Shown in pieces: positions 45,468 through 53,872 of a DNA stretch of 64,000 nucleotides. Each line of letters begins with the position of its first letter. Within the stretch, counting starts at the first letter, position 1. Made by a program: the position numbers and the translations under genes. The DNA is from Methylocystis sp. ATCC 49242 (lineage in GTDB: Bacteria; Pseudomonadota; Alphaproteobacteria; Rhizobiales; Beijerinckiaceae). The stretch is taken from the NCBI RefSeq assembly GCF_000188155.2, contig NZ_KE124774.1:1680356-1744355 (forward strand), written 5' to 3'. The notes beneath the pieces were generated by a model. It did no database searches, was not told the origin of the DNA, and worked only from the letters and a program-made list of their open reading frames with translations.

Positions 45468-46831
45468 ACGCGCCCGTCAGAAAAATCCGCGTGGCGGACG
45501 AAACCGTAACGATTGGCGGCGTCCTCAAGCGGGTAACGACGTTCGACGATCTCAACACGCGGTATGCGCTACTCCAGCAGGCGGGATCACCAAGCGTCTA
45601 TGTCTCCCGCGAAGATTTCCTTCCGATTCAGGACGGCGATTTGAAGCGCCGCCTTGCCAGCGAAGTCGTCGTTGTAGGCGAAAAGGACGGCAAGCCTATT
45701 TATACGTCGGCGTTCAAATTCTGGACGGAGCACGCGCGGCGCCATGTCTACCGGCGCGCGGCGTTCACAAGCAAGGCAATACCAGATGACACGATCAATC
45801 TTTTCCGCGGGTTTGGCGTCGTCCCAAAGCCCGGCAACTGCGATCGCATCATCTCTCATATTCGCGAGGTGATCTGCTCGGGCAATGAAACCGACGCCGA
45901 CGCGATGCTGAAGCTGCTGGCTTGGCAAATCCAGAACATTGGCGAGCCGTCGCGCATCATCGTCATTCTAAAAAGCGAGCAGCAGCAGGTCGGCAAAGGC
46001 GTCTTGCTCGACGGGGTAATGACGAAAATTTACGGGCAAAGCGGCTTCAGCGCCGCCCAGACTGATCAGATCCTCGGGCGGTTCAATTCCAAGATTCGCG
46101 GCTGCGCCTTCGTCTTTCTCGACGAAGTATTGTTTTCTGGGGATAGGAAAGCCGCAGACGGAATCAAAAGCTTGTCTACGGCGACCGGCACGGGGATTGA
46201 GGAAAAGGGCCTGCCGATCGTTCAATGCCCGGTCGCCCTAAATTTCTGGCTGGCGTCTAATCACGAGAACGCCGCCTTCATCGAGGAGCACGACGCCCGC
46301 TATTGGGCGCTGGAGGTAAGCCCGCATCGCGTCGGCGATGTCGCCTACTTCTCCACCTTGATGGAGGAGATCAATAGCGGCGGCCGCGAAGCCTTCGCGC
46401 ATTACCTGCTCAATCTCGACGTGTCCGGCTTCGTTCCCTTCCGCGATGTTCCCAAGAACAACGCCGTAAAGGACAAAATGATCAGACTGTCGATTAACCC
46501 CTATGACGCACGCAAGTGGCTGGAGGAATGCTGTCATACGGGGCGCTTGATCGGCGCTATGCACCCCGATGAAAACAGATGGATTGAATGGGTCGAGGGC
46601 GAATCCTTTTCGTTCGCGACGCTGAGAGACGCTTACACGGAATGGCAAAAGAGCGTCAGGTCGCCAGTCGCACCGAAGCCGACGCCGATCGGCAATCTTG
46701 GCGAAGTATTTGGAAAAGCCGGGCTCGAACGATCACGCACTAAATCAGATCGGCGCTACGCACTGCCCTGTGTCGAGAGCTGCCTCGCGTCCATCTGGGC
46801 CCGCGATCGCGTTCAATCGGTCAAGCATTGA
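45464..46831 (+). CDS. DUF5906 / D5-like replicative helicase ATPase
   Basis: This is a 455-residue protein. Residues about 160-290 form an SF3-like ATPase: ILKSEQQQVGKGVLLDGVM (P-loop with GKG), FVFLDEVLFSG (Walker B) and ALNFWLASNHENA (sensor). The C-terminal part (residues 340-455) is a winged-helix-like region (WLEECCHTGRL, FATLRDAYTEW). DUF5906 ATPases are the helicase part of P4-alpha- and NrS-1-like replication proteins. With the Toprim primase it forms a two-gene primase-helicase module. No polymerase is present, so a host polymerase would be needed. Confidence 0.85.
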   Translation: MNAPVRKIRVADETVTIGGVLKRVTTFDDLNTRYALLQQAGSPSVYVSREDFLPIQDGDLKRRLASEVVVVGEKDGKPIYTSAFKFWTEHARRHVYRRAAFTSKAIPDDTINLFRGFGVVPKPGNCDRIISHIREVICSGNETDADAMLKLLAWQIQNIGEPSRIIVILKSEQQQVGKGVLLDGVMTKIYGQSGFSAAQTDQILGRFNSKIRGCAFVFLDEVLFSGDRKAADGIKSLSTATGTGIEEKGLPIVQCPVALNFWLASNHENAAFIEEHDARYWALEVSPHRVGDVAYFSTLMEEINSGGREAFAHYLLNLDVSGFVPFRDVPKNNAVKDKMIRLSINPYDARKWLEECCHTGRLIGAMHPDENRWIEWVEGESFSFATLRDAYTEWQKSVRSPVAPKPTPIGNLGEVFGKAGLERSRTKSDRRYALPCVESCLASIWARDRVQSVKH

Positions 46832-46966
46832 GGATGCGTCCCCTCCCCACCGAGGGAATGGGTGAGGGCCACCCGTGCTGTAAGGCCATCAATTACCGGA
46901 TTGTGCAGGCTATACGGATGCAGGAAAAGCGGGGGCGTGTCTCAGGGATGGGAAAGCGCAAAGGTA

Positions 46967-47503
46967 TCAGGATTTGGTCTGTTGGCTCGCATCGGCTAGA
47001 AGTGCTTTAGATTCATCTTCTTTCGCCTGCCTTATTATTAAGGTGCCAAGCCTTACAACCTCATCTCCTACCGTTGCTCTTACTTTTATTCTGCCTCCGC
47101 TGTTTATAAAAACAGGAGATAGTAGGAATGGCACTGTGATCGAGACCATCGGCACAACATCGTCGCCATTGTGCATAGGCATTGCTTCGTCAATCGGCGT
47201 AGATGCAAATGCGGATCTTGGGATTGTCTTCGATATAGATTGCGGCCTATCTGCGTCACTTGGCATGTGAACAGAAAGTATTACATCAGACGAAAACTTA
47301 GTATCTGCGCGCTCATAATATTTAACTACTATCCCGAGCTTTGGAATAATGAGCGGGAAATTCCCTTCAAATATTAAATCAGAAGCATAAACCCCAATGA
47401 TGCTATACTTGCCATGCAGTTCCTGCCGTATGTCGTCACAAAAAATAGAAAACCCCCAAGCTGGCGGAGTTGGTAGCATCAGAAAGACTCTCTTTTTATG
47501 CAA
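46967..47503 (-). CDS. DUF6941-like protein, third gene of a reverse cassette
   Basis: This 178-residue protein contains AWGFSIFCDDIRQELHGKYS followed by IIGVYASDLIFEG, the hallmark of DUF6941 proteins, which are small beta-rich proteins of unknown role in varied genomes. It has no signal peptide or membrane segment. It overlaps the XRE gene by 25 bases and so is co-translated. Lower GC than the adjacent replication genes suggests a separate origin. Confidence 0.65.
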   Translation of the reverse strand: MHKKRVFLMLPTPPAWGFSIFCDDIRQELHGKYSIIGVYASDLIFEGNFPLIIPKLGIVVKYYERADTKFSSDVILSVHMPSDADRPQSISKTIPRSAFASTPIDEAMPMHNGDDVVPMVSITVPFLLSPVFINSGGRIKVRATVGDEVVRLGTLIIRQAKEDESKALLADASQQTKS

Positions 47504-47955
47504 ACATTTGAAGTTAGGTTTCTTTTTGCGCTTGCCGTAGCTCGATTATAAATGCCGTCAACATGCGGCCAGTTTTCGTTTACGATCAGGATAGCTGGGC
47601 AGAATTTGTGAGCCACCCCGTCTATAAGGTCGGCATATATGTCGTAATTCTCCATGCAGGATTCACGCGGCCTCACCTCAACATGAAGCTCGCCGTCCAT
47701 GGCCTCAACAAGAGCGCCAACGGTCTCCAGGGTCCAATTCCCGGGGCCAGCCAGCGCTCGCGTGATCTGGGAAGGATGGTAGCCGATAGCCTCGGCAAGG
47801 TCCTTTTTCTTCACCCCTTCAAGCTGGCGCTGCTGCCAAAGGCTATCGACCGCATCAAAAATCGCTTCACGCACGCGCGCAAAGCCAAGCGTGCGGCGCT
47901 CTTCTGCCTTATGCTCTGGCGTTAATGTCTCTGACATTTGCGGTGACGTAATCAT
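47479..47955 (-). CDS. XRE-family antitoxin-like regulator
   Basis: This 158-residue protein starts at ATG 47955 with AGGGGA upstream. Residues about 45-105 form a Cro/C1-type HTH (KKKDLAEAIGYHPSQITRAL, then TLETVGALVEAMDGELHVEV), as in HigA-like antitoxins. A C-terminal extension (residues 105-158) is not typical of HigA and may contact the toxin or DUF6941 protein. It overlaps the toxin-like gene by 47 bases and the DUF6941 gene by 25 bases. Confidence 0.7.
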   Translation of the reverse strand: MITSPQMSETLTPEHKAEERRTLGFARVREAIFDAVDSLWQQRQLEGVKKKDLAEAIGYHPSQITRALAGPGNWTLETVGALVEAMDGELHVEVRPRESCMENYDIYADLIDGVAHKFCPAILIVNENWPHVDGIYNRATASAKRNLTSNVCIKRESF

Positions 47956-48442
47956 GAACGGTTTCCCCTGAATGCGGCTCCAAACCAGTGAAATATTTGT
48001 CCCATTCAGCCGCGCATTGCGCCATGGCGTTCCTCCACTCATTGGAAGTCTTGCCACCCAATAGGCGCTTGGTGTTCATTCCTGTGACGATGATGAAGTC
48101 AGGGCGCGCGAACCGGAAGAAGACCCTGACTTGGTTCACAGGTTCCGTTATACGGAATTCCCATATCTCCCCCTCCGCTGGGTCAAGGCGCGCTAAGCTT
48201 GCCCCTGGCTTGGTTCCAGATAGCCGCACACGCATCGGAGCGCCAATAACCCATCTTTCGAGTGCCACCTGAACGTATGGCCTAAGGCCCAATACGTTGA
48301 TTGCAGAGTTCCCGTCGTCGACAGCGCGCTGTGCTAGAGCCGTCAGAAATGCCCCTCTCTTGGCGGCATGCCCTTTTGGAGGCCACACCCTTCGGAGCGC
48401 CCCGGTATCCTCATGCGTCTTCAGATATTGCACGATTGACAT
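47909..48442 (-). CDS. HigB/RelE-like toxin candidate
   Basis: This is a 177-residue protein. The C-terminal half has the RelE/HigB strand pattern: EGEIWEFRITEPVNQVRVFF, RFARPDFIIVTGMNTKRLLG, then a helix EWRNAMAQCAAEWDKYF. HigB toxins are ribosome-linked mRNA interferases, and the toxin-first order with an XRE partner is the higBA order. The N-terminal 70 residues are extra. TTG 48451 or ATG 48442 may be the start; the ATG has AGGA upstream. Toxin activity is inferred. Confidence 0.55.
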   Translation of the reverse strand: MSIVQYLKTHEDTGALRRVWPPKGHAAKRGAFLTALAQRAVDDGNSAINVLGLRPYVQVALERWVIGAPMRVRLSGTKPGASLARLDPAEGEIWEFRITEPVNQVRVFFRFARPDFIIVTGMNTKRLLGGKTSNEWRNAMAQCAAEWDKYFTGLEPHSGETVHDYVTANVRDINARA

Positions 48443-48451
48443 AAAAGTCAA

Positions 48452-48638
48452 TTCCTGGGGCCAAGAGATAGGCTCAAATCATTTCTCAACCCCTAACGTA
48501 TCTGATGCTGATAGGATTGCGTCAATCGGCGGAGCGCTGCCAACAACCCTTCCACTGACGCGACGCAGGATGCGTCAGCGCGGCATTAGCAACCATCAGA
48601 TGTTGCTCGCCATTGCTGACACGGCGACTGCGGCAGAC
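48452..48638. promoter_or_regulatory. Upstream region of the toxin-antitoxin-like operon
   Basis: About 190 bases lie before the toxin-like gene. Its promoter must be here on the minus strand. GACGCGACGCAGGATGCGTC near 48557-48576 contains the short inverted repeat GACGC/GCGTC, which could be an operator for the XRE protein. No gene is seen. Confidence 0.35.
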
Positions 48639-48914
48639 CGGTGACAGGGTGACATCCAGTGACACCCCGATGACGCCCCCATGACGCCCCCGGTGTCACC
48701 TATTAAGATACTGAAAATAAGAAAATAAGTCGCCGAGTGACAGGGGTGACACCCAAAACCGCTCAGTCGGCTCTCACCCACAGATTTTTATACGGTTTTA
48801 TCCATTTACCCTGTCACCCTGTCATCAGAAGATATCGATAAAATAAAAACAACGTGCCAGCGGGTGACACCCCCGTTTCGCCACCCTGTCACCCCCTGTC
48901 ACCCCCTGTCACCA
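48639..48914. repeat. GTGACA/TGTCAC iteron field with AT-rich tracts: candidate replication origin
   Basis: In 276 bp the hexamer GTGACA or TGTCAC occurs at least ten times on both strands, mostly with flanking G/C runs (GGGTGACACCC type). Three copies of CTGTCACCCC are in tandem with exactly 10-bp spacing at 48885-48913. Three AT-rich stretches (about 48702-48729, 48783-48808, 48830-48853) separate the clusters. Iterons next to AT-rich DNA beside primase-helicase genes are the make-up of P4-type satellite and plasmid origins. It is not a CRISPR array: repeats are too short and spacing irregular. Confidence 0.7.
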
Positions 48915-49255
48915 TGAGCTTTAGCGTAACGAGTGAGCCAGACGGGGGGAAATGCCCGCCTCACACTTCCGCCCACGCTACGAAATTTTCCTCGGGTCAC
49001 GACCTTTGCCGTTTGGCCACAAACTTGCAGTCCCGGCTTCCCTTCGTTCGCGGGAAACCAATCGACGCCCGGAAACGCGGTTATAGAGCCCGCCTGATGC
49101 GGTTTCCGTCTCGCGGCTTATAGTGGCTCGGGCATAGGTTAGACGCGCCAGCGGGCTTCTCTGGCAATCCTGCGCGCTGTCTGGTCTGGAGGGTGAAGGC
49201 CGCCCACCGAGGGGCGGGTAGTGGGCGGCCCACCGGTCGGGGCGTCGGTTAGCGG
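48915..49255. other. Non-coding stretch after the iterons
   Basis: About 340 bases with scattered short frames and a hairpin-rich stretch around 49198-49250: GGCCGCCCACC near 49198 partly pairs with GTGGGCGGCC near 49220. No supported gene. It may carry the terS promoter region or packaging sequences. Confidence 0.35.
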
Positions 49256-49438
49256 TCAAGCCCTGACGCCCCGAAGATCGTGCATAACGGCGGCGGCGCC
49301 GTCTGCGATAAAGTCACGCTCCACGGCCATTCGCTGCCTCCGCGATCGGATCAGCGCCCGACAGTTCGGCATGGTCGGAAAGCGACGCCGCTCGTTTCCT
49401 GCGCGGACTGGCACGCCACTGCCAATCGGCATCGTCAC
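49256..49438 (-). CDS. Possible small basic protein, 60 residues
   Basis: A minus-strand frame reads MPIGSGVPVRAGNERRRFPT after an initial MT and continues RSRRQRMAVERDFIADGAAA. It has protein-like composition, but ribosome site and homology are unclear. It may be a small phage-type DNA-binding protein or a chance frame. Confidence 0.3.
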   Translation of the reverse strand: MTMPIGSGVPVRAGNERRRFPTMPNCRALIRSRRQRMAVERDFIADGAAAVMHDLRGVRA

Positions 49439-49788
49439 CGGCGGTCGAATTTAGCACCACGGATCTTGCGTGTGCTGGGCCGTGGCATCCTGCGGGAGAT
49501 TTCGCGTCGAATTACATTGTAAATCGCCGCAACCCCCGCATTTCCGGGAGATTCCGCGCGATTGCAATTTATGACAACGCGCAATTTTACAAAGTCGCGA
49601 GCGAGAGAAAACGAACGTTTGAACGCGTTTCCGAACGATTGCAGCTTAGAAAACAGATATTTACGCGAAAATCGGCGGTTTTCGGAATGAGCCGATCCTG
49701 CGAGCGCAATGCGCGAACAATCTGCGAACATATTGCACATTCCAAGGATGTGGATTATTTTCCAAATCACATTCATTTGGTGTGACAT
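49439..49788. promoter_or_regulatory. Leader of the packaging operon
   Basis: About 350 bases, clearly AT-rich from 49500 on (ACATTGTAAATCG, AAACAGATATTTACGCG, CACATTCATTTGGTGTGAC). No gene is supported. The promoter of the terS-terL operon is expected here. Confidence 0.4.
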
Positions 49789-50196
49789 ATGACCAACACA
49801 GCTGAAGCAGGCGGGGCGAAGAGGAAGCGGAAGCAGTTCGGCCGGCACGGGAAGCCGCATCGGATTGACGGGCTGGACCTTCGCACAAGCGCCGGGCGGA
49901 GATATTCGGCCCACTTCCGCGCCCTCGTGGCCGAGTTCGGCGACGCCGATATCCCGCGCCTGAAAGAAGTCGCCGCACATAGGGCGACCCTTGAGCAAAT
50001 GCAGATCGAGGCCCTTGGCCTTGATTACTGGAAGGCCGCAAAGGCCCGAGACGGAATTGTCTCGCTCGCCCGCCTGATCTCCAAGCAGGAAACAGTGTTG
50101 CGCGCAGCGAAAGAGGCGAAGGCCGCCGAGCCGCAGAAGCCGCAGACGCTCGCCGACTTCCTCGCCAATCGCCCAAAGGCGGCCGTAGATGCTTAA
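49789..50196 (+). CDS. Small terminase subunit candidate (TerS-like)
   Basis: This 135-residue basic protein (MTNTAEAGGAKRKRKQFGRH at the start) has a helical middle (HFRALVAEFGDADIPRLKEV, ARLISKQETVLRAAKEAKAA). It overlaps terL by 8 bases. Its position directly before terL, its length and its basic N-terminus fit a small terminase subunit that recognises the pac/cos site, but no clear HTH signature can be shown. Confidence 0.6.
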   Translation: MTNTAEAGGAKRKRKQFGRHGKPHRIDGLDLRTSAGRRYSAHFRALVAEFGDADIPRLKEVAAHRATLEQMQIEALGLDYWKAAKARDGIVSLARLISKQETVLRAAKEAKAAEPQKPQTLADFLANRPKAAVDA

Positions 50197-51068
50197 TATC
50201 GTTGAGGCGATGGATGACCCCGCGCTTTTCGGCCGATGGTTTCCGGGGGCTTCGTGGGATCCGTGGCGCGTCGTTTTGAAGGCGGCTCATGGCTTGCCAA
50301 TGACGGAGGCGGAGGCGGATTTCTTCCGATCCGTGGCTGACCGAGACCCGCCCTCGAGGCGGGCGCGGGAGTTGTGGGCCGTTTGCGGCAGGCGCGCCGG
50401 CAAGGACTCGATTGCCTCTGCGATCGTAACCTGGTCGGCGGCAATGTTCGACGGCGCGGACCGGCTGCGGCCTGGCGAGCGCGCTTTGTGCTTGTGCCTC
50501 GCCTGTGACAAAGACCAGGCGCGGATCGTGCTCTCTTACGTGCGCGCATACTTCGCGGAACTCGAGCCACTGCGCGCGATGGTGACGCGCGAGACGAAGG
50601 ACGGGCTCGAGTTGAGCAACGGCGTAGACATCTACGTCGGCGTAAACGACTTCCGCGCCGTCCGAGGCCGGACCATCCTTTGTGCAGTTCTGGACGAAAT
50701 CGCATACTGGCGCGACGAAAATTCAGCGTCGCCGGACCTCGAGCTTTATCGCGCGCTCAAACCTGGCATGGCGACGCTGCCCGAAGCGATGCTGATCGGC
50801 ATTTCCAGCCCCTACAGGCGCGCTGGGCTGCTACACGCGAAGCATAGGCAAGCCTACGGCCGGGACGGCGACACGCTCGTGATACGCGCCCCCAGCGCCG
50901 TTATGAATCCGACGCTGGACCAGGCCGAGATTGACCAGGCGATGGCTGAAGACCCGGCGGCGGCGCGGGCGGAATGGCTCGCGGAGTTTCGCGACGACAT
51001 CAGCGGGTTTCTCGGTCTGGATCTGATCGAGGCGGCGGTTGACCCGACCATCGTCACCCGGCCGCCTA

Positions 51069-51933
51069 GAGGGTGTTATGCACCTTGGATCATGAAATCT
51101 GCTGCGCGCTTGAGCATGAGACATGCGAAGGCGACGACGTGGAGTCCTGCGAGGGTCTGAGCATAGCGCTCGTAGTCTTTGACGAGCCGCCTGCATCGCG
51201 TCGCCCAGGCGAATGAACGCTCGACCACCCAGCGCTTGGGCAGCAACACGAAGCCCTTCTTCGCTTCGGCAAGTTTGACGACGCACAGTTCGGCGCCTTG
51301 CGCCTTCGCCGCCTCGGACGCCTTTTCGCCGGTGTAGCCCTGATCGACATAAACGAGTTCGACGCTTTCGCCTGTCACATCCTGCACGGCTGCGATGAGC
51401 TTGCCGACCTCGGCGCGGTCATCGACATTCGCCGGCGTGACATGCAACGCCAGCAAATGGCCCAATGTGTCGACTGCCATGTGCAGCTTCGAGCCGCGCT
51501 TTCGCTTCGCGCCGTCATAGCCCGCTCGTGGGCCGCTCTCAGGGGTCGAGCGCAAGGTGCGGCTGTCGATGATCGCCGCCGTCGGCTCCGCCGCCCGCCC
51601 GGAAGCGACGCGCAACTGGGCGCGCAGATCCTGCGCAAGCGCCTCGAACACGCCCGCCGACAGCCAGCGCTGCGATTGCTGATACACGGCGAACCATGGC
51701 GGCAGATCGTTGGGCATGGCGCGCCAGGCGATGCCGTAGCGCAGCACGTAACGCAGGCCGTTGAACAGCTCGCGCAGCGAATGTTGACGCTGCGGCGCGC
51801 CTTCGTCCATGAGCGTCAGATAAGGCGCAACCAGCGACCATTCTTCGTCGCTGACGTCAGACGGATAAGGTTTGCGAATCGGAGACATCCGATTCTACTA
51901 AGACAATCAATCACCAAAGTACATAACACCCTC
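51069..51933 (-). mobile_element. IS-B copy D (IS5 family), in terL
   Basis: This 865-bp copy has GAGGGTGTTATG / CATAACACCCTC ends and TA on both sides in a CTAG target. It lies opposite to terL and is the only IS inside the tRNA-Gln element, so it arrived after the element integrated or came with it. Confidence 0.93.
51076..51888 (-). CDS. IS-B transposase, copy D
   Basis: This is a 270-residue intact IS5-family transposase identical to that of copies B and C, with the DDE motifs AAIIDSRTL, VDQGYTGE and KRWVVERSFAW. Confidence 0.93.
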   Translation of the reverse strand: MSPIRKPYPSDVSDEEWSLVAPYLTLMDEGAPQRQHSLRELFNGLRYVLRYGIAWRAMPNDLPPWFAVYQQSQRWLSAGVFEALAQDLRAQLRVASGRAAEPTAAIIDSRTLRSTPESGPRAGYDGAKRKRGSKLHMAVDTLGHLLALHVTPANVDDRAEVGKLIAAVQDVTGESVELVYVDQGYTGEKASEAAKAQGAELCVVKLAEAKKGFVLLPKRWVVERSFAWATRCRRLVKDYERYAQTLAGLHVVAFACLMLKRAADFMIQGA

Positions 51934-52465
51934 TAGGCTCGGCTACTCATACGTTGGTTTCTGCGACCCGGCGTCGGGCACGGGCAAGGACAGTTTCGCG
52001 CTCGCGATTGCTCACACCGAGAACGACGTTGCCGTTGTCGACGTCGTCCACGAGGTCCGGCCCCTTTTCAATCCGCAGGATGCAGCTGCTGAGTGTTCGT
52101 CGATTCTCAAAGGCTATGGCGTGCGTTCCGTCACTGGCGACCGATACGCGCCCGGCTTCACGGTCGAGGCCTTCGCGCGCCATGGGATTCGCTACGAATT
52201 CAGCGAGCGCGATCGATCGCAGATTTATATCGAGGCCTTGCCGCTATTCACGAGCGGCCGCGTCCGGCTGGTCGACAATCGACGCATGGTCTCGCAGTTC
52301 GCGGCCTTGGAGCGTCGCACGGCGCCGTCTGGCAGAGACCGCATTGATCACCCGCGCGATGCGCATGACGACCTTTCGAACGCGGTTGCCGGCGCGATGG
52401 TTGCCGCGGTTGTTCGGCGAGGGTGCCGCATGGTCGTCGAACCCCTGCAAATTTAGGAGAACCAC

Positions 52466-52810
52466 ATGACGACATTGGCAGAGCTACTCAACGCCCGCGA
52501 AGTCGCCGGCGCGAGATACGCGGCGGCAGCGGCGGAACTGCAAGCCGCATGGATCGATTTAGCCGCGCTCGACGCGACGCTCCAAAACGGCAACGTGCGC
52601 GGATTGGCCACCCCGCCAACAAATCCTGACGAAACAATGAACGGCGCGCATTTCGGCCAGGGCCCGAGCGACATTCGGACGTTTGGCACGGCTCCGCCAT
52701 CCGCCGGCGCGCTGGCGCACCCCACGTATTTCCCGAATGACGGGATTGACTGGTTTGGGGCGATCAAGGCGGCCACGGCCAACTATCTCGCTTCGTTCAC
52801 CGCCGATTAA
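52466..52810 (+). CDS. Hypothetical phage-type protein, 114 residues
   Basis: The ATG follows AGGAGAACCAC, a good ribosome site, nine bases after the terL stop. The first 45 residues are an Ala-rich helix (LLNAREVAGARYAAAAAELQ), the rest is Pro/Gly-rich. No family is recognised. In intact phages the portal gene is usual here, but this protein is far too small for that. Confidence 0.6.
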   Translation: MTTLAELLNAREVAGARYAAAAAELQAAWIDLAALDATLQNGNVRGLATPPTNPDETMNGAHFGQGPSDIRTFGTAPPSAGALAHPTYFPNDGIDWFGAIKAATANYLASFTAD

Positions 52811-52823
52811 ATTGGAGCGCAAA

Positions 52824-53444
52824 ATGAACCCCAAGGCTGAAATGTTTATCGGCAGATTGCCCGCGGGACACCCCGTCGACCTCGCCGACCTTATCCCGAG
52901 TGCATTTGGAGTTGTGGACGGCTTTCGCGAGAAAGCCCGGGCGATTCGGGCTGACCCGACGCTGAGCAAGATCGGCGCGGACGCCGCAGTTGAAAAGGCG
53001 CTGAAGTCGGGCCCGGTCGCGCATCTCTCGCAGATGAAGGCGAGCGTCGACAAGCGGCTTGCTGACGCGGTGAAGCAACGCGGCGTGCTGCGTGATCGTG
53101 TTTTGAAGGCGGAGAATTTCCCCGAGGCGCGCAAGACCGAAGTCAGGACGTGGCTTCGCAGCCTGCCCGAGATTGAGCGCTTAAAGCTCGTCAGCTCGAC
53201 GAATGACCCGCTGATCAGCGAGGCCGTGCTGGGCGCGCCTCACTATCTTTCGGGGCTCCCGCAAGATGTATGGTCGCGCGCGGCTGATGCGGCCGTCGAG
53301 GCGGCCTATTCCGAGCCGCTGGCGCAGATTGCCATGCTCGAGCGTTCCTACTCCGAGGCGCGGGCCGCGCTGCAGGTGGCGGCGGATGACCTGCGCCGGG
53401 AGTCCGGATTCGACACTAAAGATTTCGAAAAACTCGCCGCGTGA
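52824..53444 (+). CDS. Hypothetical phage-type protein, 206 residues
   Basis: It starts at ATG 52824 (GGAG upstream), MNPKAEMFIGRLPAGHPVDL. It is almost entirely helical, with MLERSYSEARAALQVAADDL near the end suggesting a coiled coil. No membrane segment or known motif is seen. Helical composition and position after terL would suit a scaffold- or assembly-type protein, but this is speculation. Confidence 0.6.
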   Translation: MNPKAEMFIGRLPAGHPVDLADLIPSAFGVVDGFREKARAIRADPTLSKIGADAAVEKALKSGPVAHLSQMKASVDKRLADAVKQRGVLRDRVLKAENFPEARKTEVRTWLRSLPEIERLKLVSSTNDPLISEAVLGAPHYLSGLPQDVWSRAADAAVEAAYSEPLAQIAMLERSYSEARAALQVAADDLRRESGFDTKDFEKLAA

Positions 53445-53510
53445 TTTGAAGGGCGGCTTCCCCGGAGGAAACCGGGCGAGCGCTGGATGGCGCCGAGGCC
53501 GTTCTGGATG

Positions 53511-53540
53511 AGGGGCCGCGTTTCCGGTTCCGCGGCCCCT
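53511..53540. repeat. Perfect 10-bp-arm hairpin between phage genes
   Basis: AGGGGCCGCG and its exact complement CGCGGCCCCT enclose a 10-base loop. No T-run follows, so intrinsic termination is unlikely. It lies 17 bases before the start of the next gene and could slow or control its translation. Confidence 0.6.
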
Positions 53541-53557
53541 AGCGGGAGAGTAAGGAC

Positions 53558-53872
53558 GTGACGAGCGCCAAGCAAAAGATGGATCCGCCGTTCACCTCGC
53601 GGGAGTCGAAAGAGGCGCTCGAGCATGTCAAGGCGTTCGTGTTGGCGAATTTGGAGCCGGGCTACATTGATTTGCAGGCGCTGCGCCTGGTCGGGGAGCC
53701 GCGCGACGTGATCAACCGCGATATCGAAGCGCAGCGCATCGGATTTGTTGGCGAGCTGGAGAAGCACGCAGGATTTTCCCGGGCGCGCGTTGTGGCTTTT
53801 GGCGTCGCCTTCGCGAGCCTCATCGCGGATCGTGTTGCCGATCTTGAAACGCACGAAGGAGGCCGGGCGTGA
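53558..53872 (+). CDS. Hypothetical phage-type protein, 104 residues
   Basis: GTG start with GGGAGAGTAAGG upstream. The product is helical (ESKEALEHVKAFVLANLEPG, DLQALRLVGEPRDVINRDIE) and overlaps the next gene by 4 bases. Its place just before a gp10-like gene suggests a head-tail connector-type role, but no motif proves it. Confidence 0.55.
   Translation: MTSAKQKMDPPFTSRESKEALEHVKAFVLANLEPGYIDLQALRLVGEPRDVINRDIEAQRIGFVGELEKHAGFSRARVVAFGVAFASLIADRVADLETHEGGRA

Larger units (their letters stand above)
50189..52456 (+). pseudogene. terL: Terminase large subunit (terL) interrupted by IS-B copy D
   Basis: The N-terminal part (50189-51068) has the ATPase: VCGRRAGKDSIASAIVTW (Walker A) and TILCAVLDEIAYWRDE (Walker B, catalytic Glu). 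After IS-B the frame resumes with YVGFCDPASGTGKDSFALAI, whose Asp begins the RNase-H-like nuclease, then VTGDRYAPGFTVEAF and HPRDAHDDLSNAVAGAM, the final Asp cluster. Removing the IS and one TA joins PPR-LGYSYVGF in frame and gives 466 residues, a normal TerL length. Both enzymatic halves are separated, so DNA packaging by this element should be abolished. Confidence 0.88.

Noticed and set aside
48639-48914. Repeat field considered as CRISPR array
   Set aside because: Repeats are 6-10 bp, occur on both strands and have irregular spacing; no cas genes are in the window.
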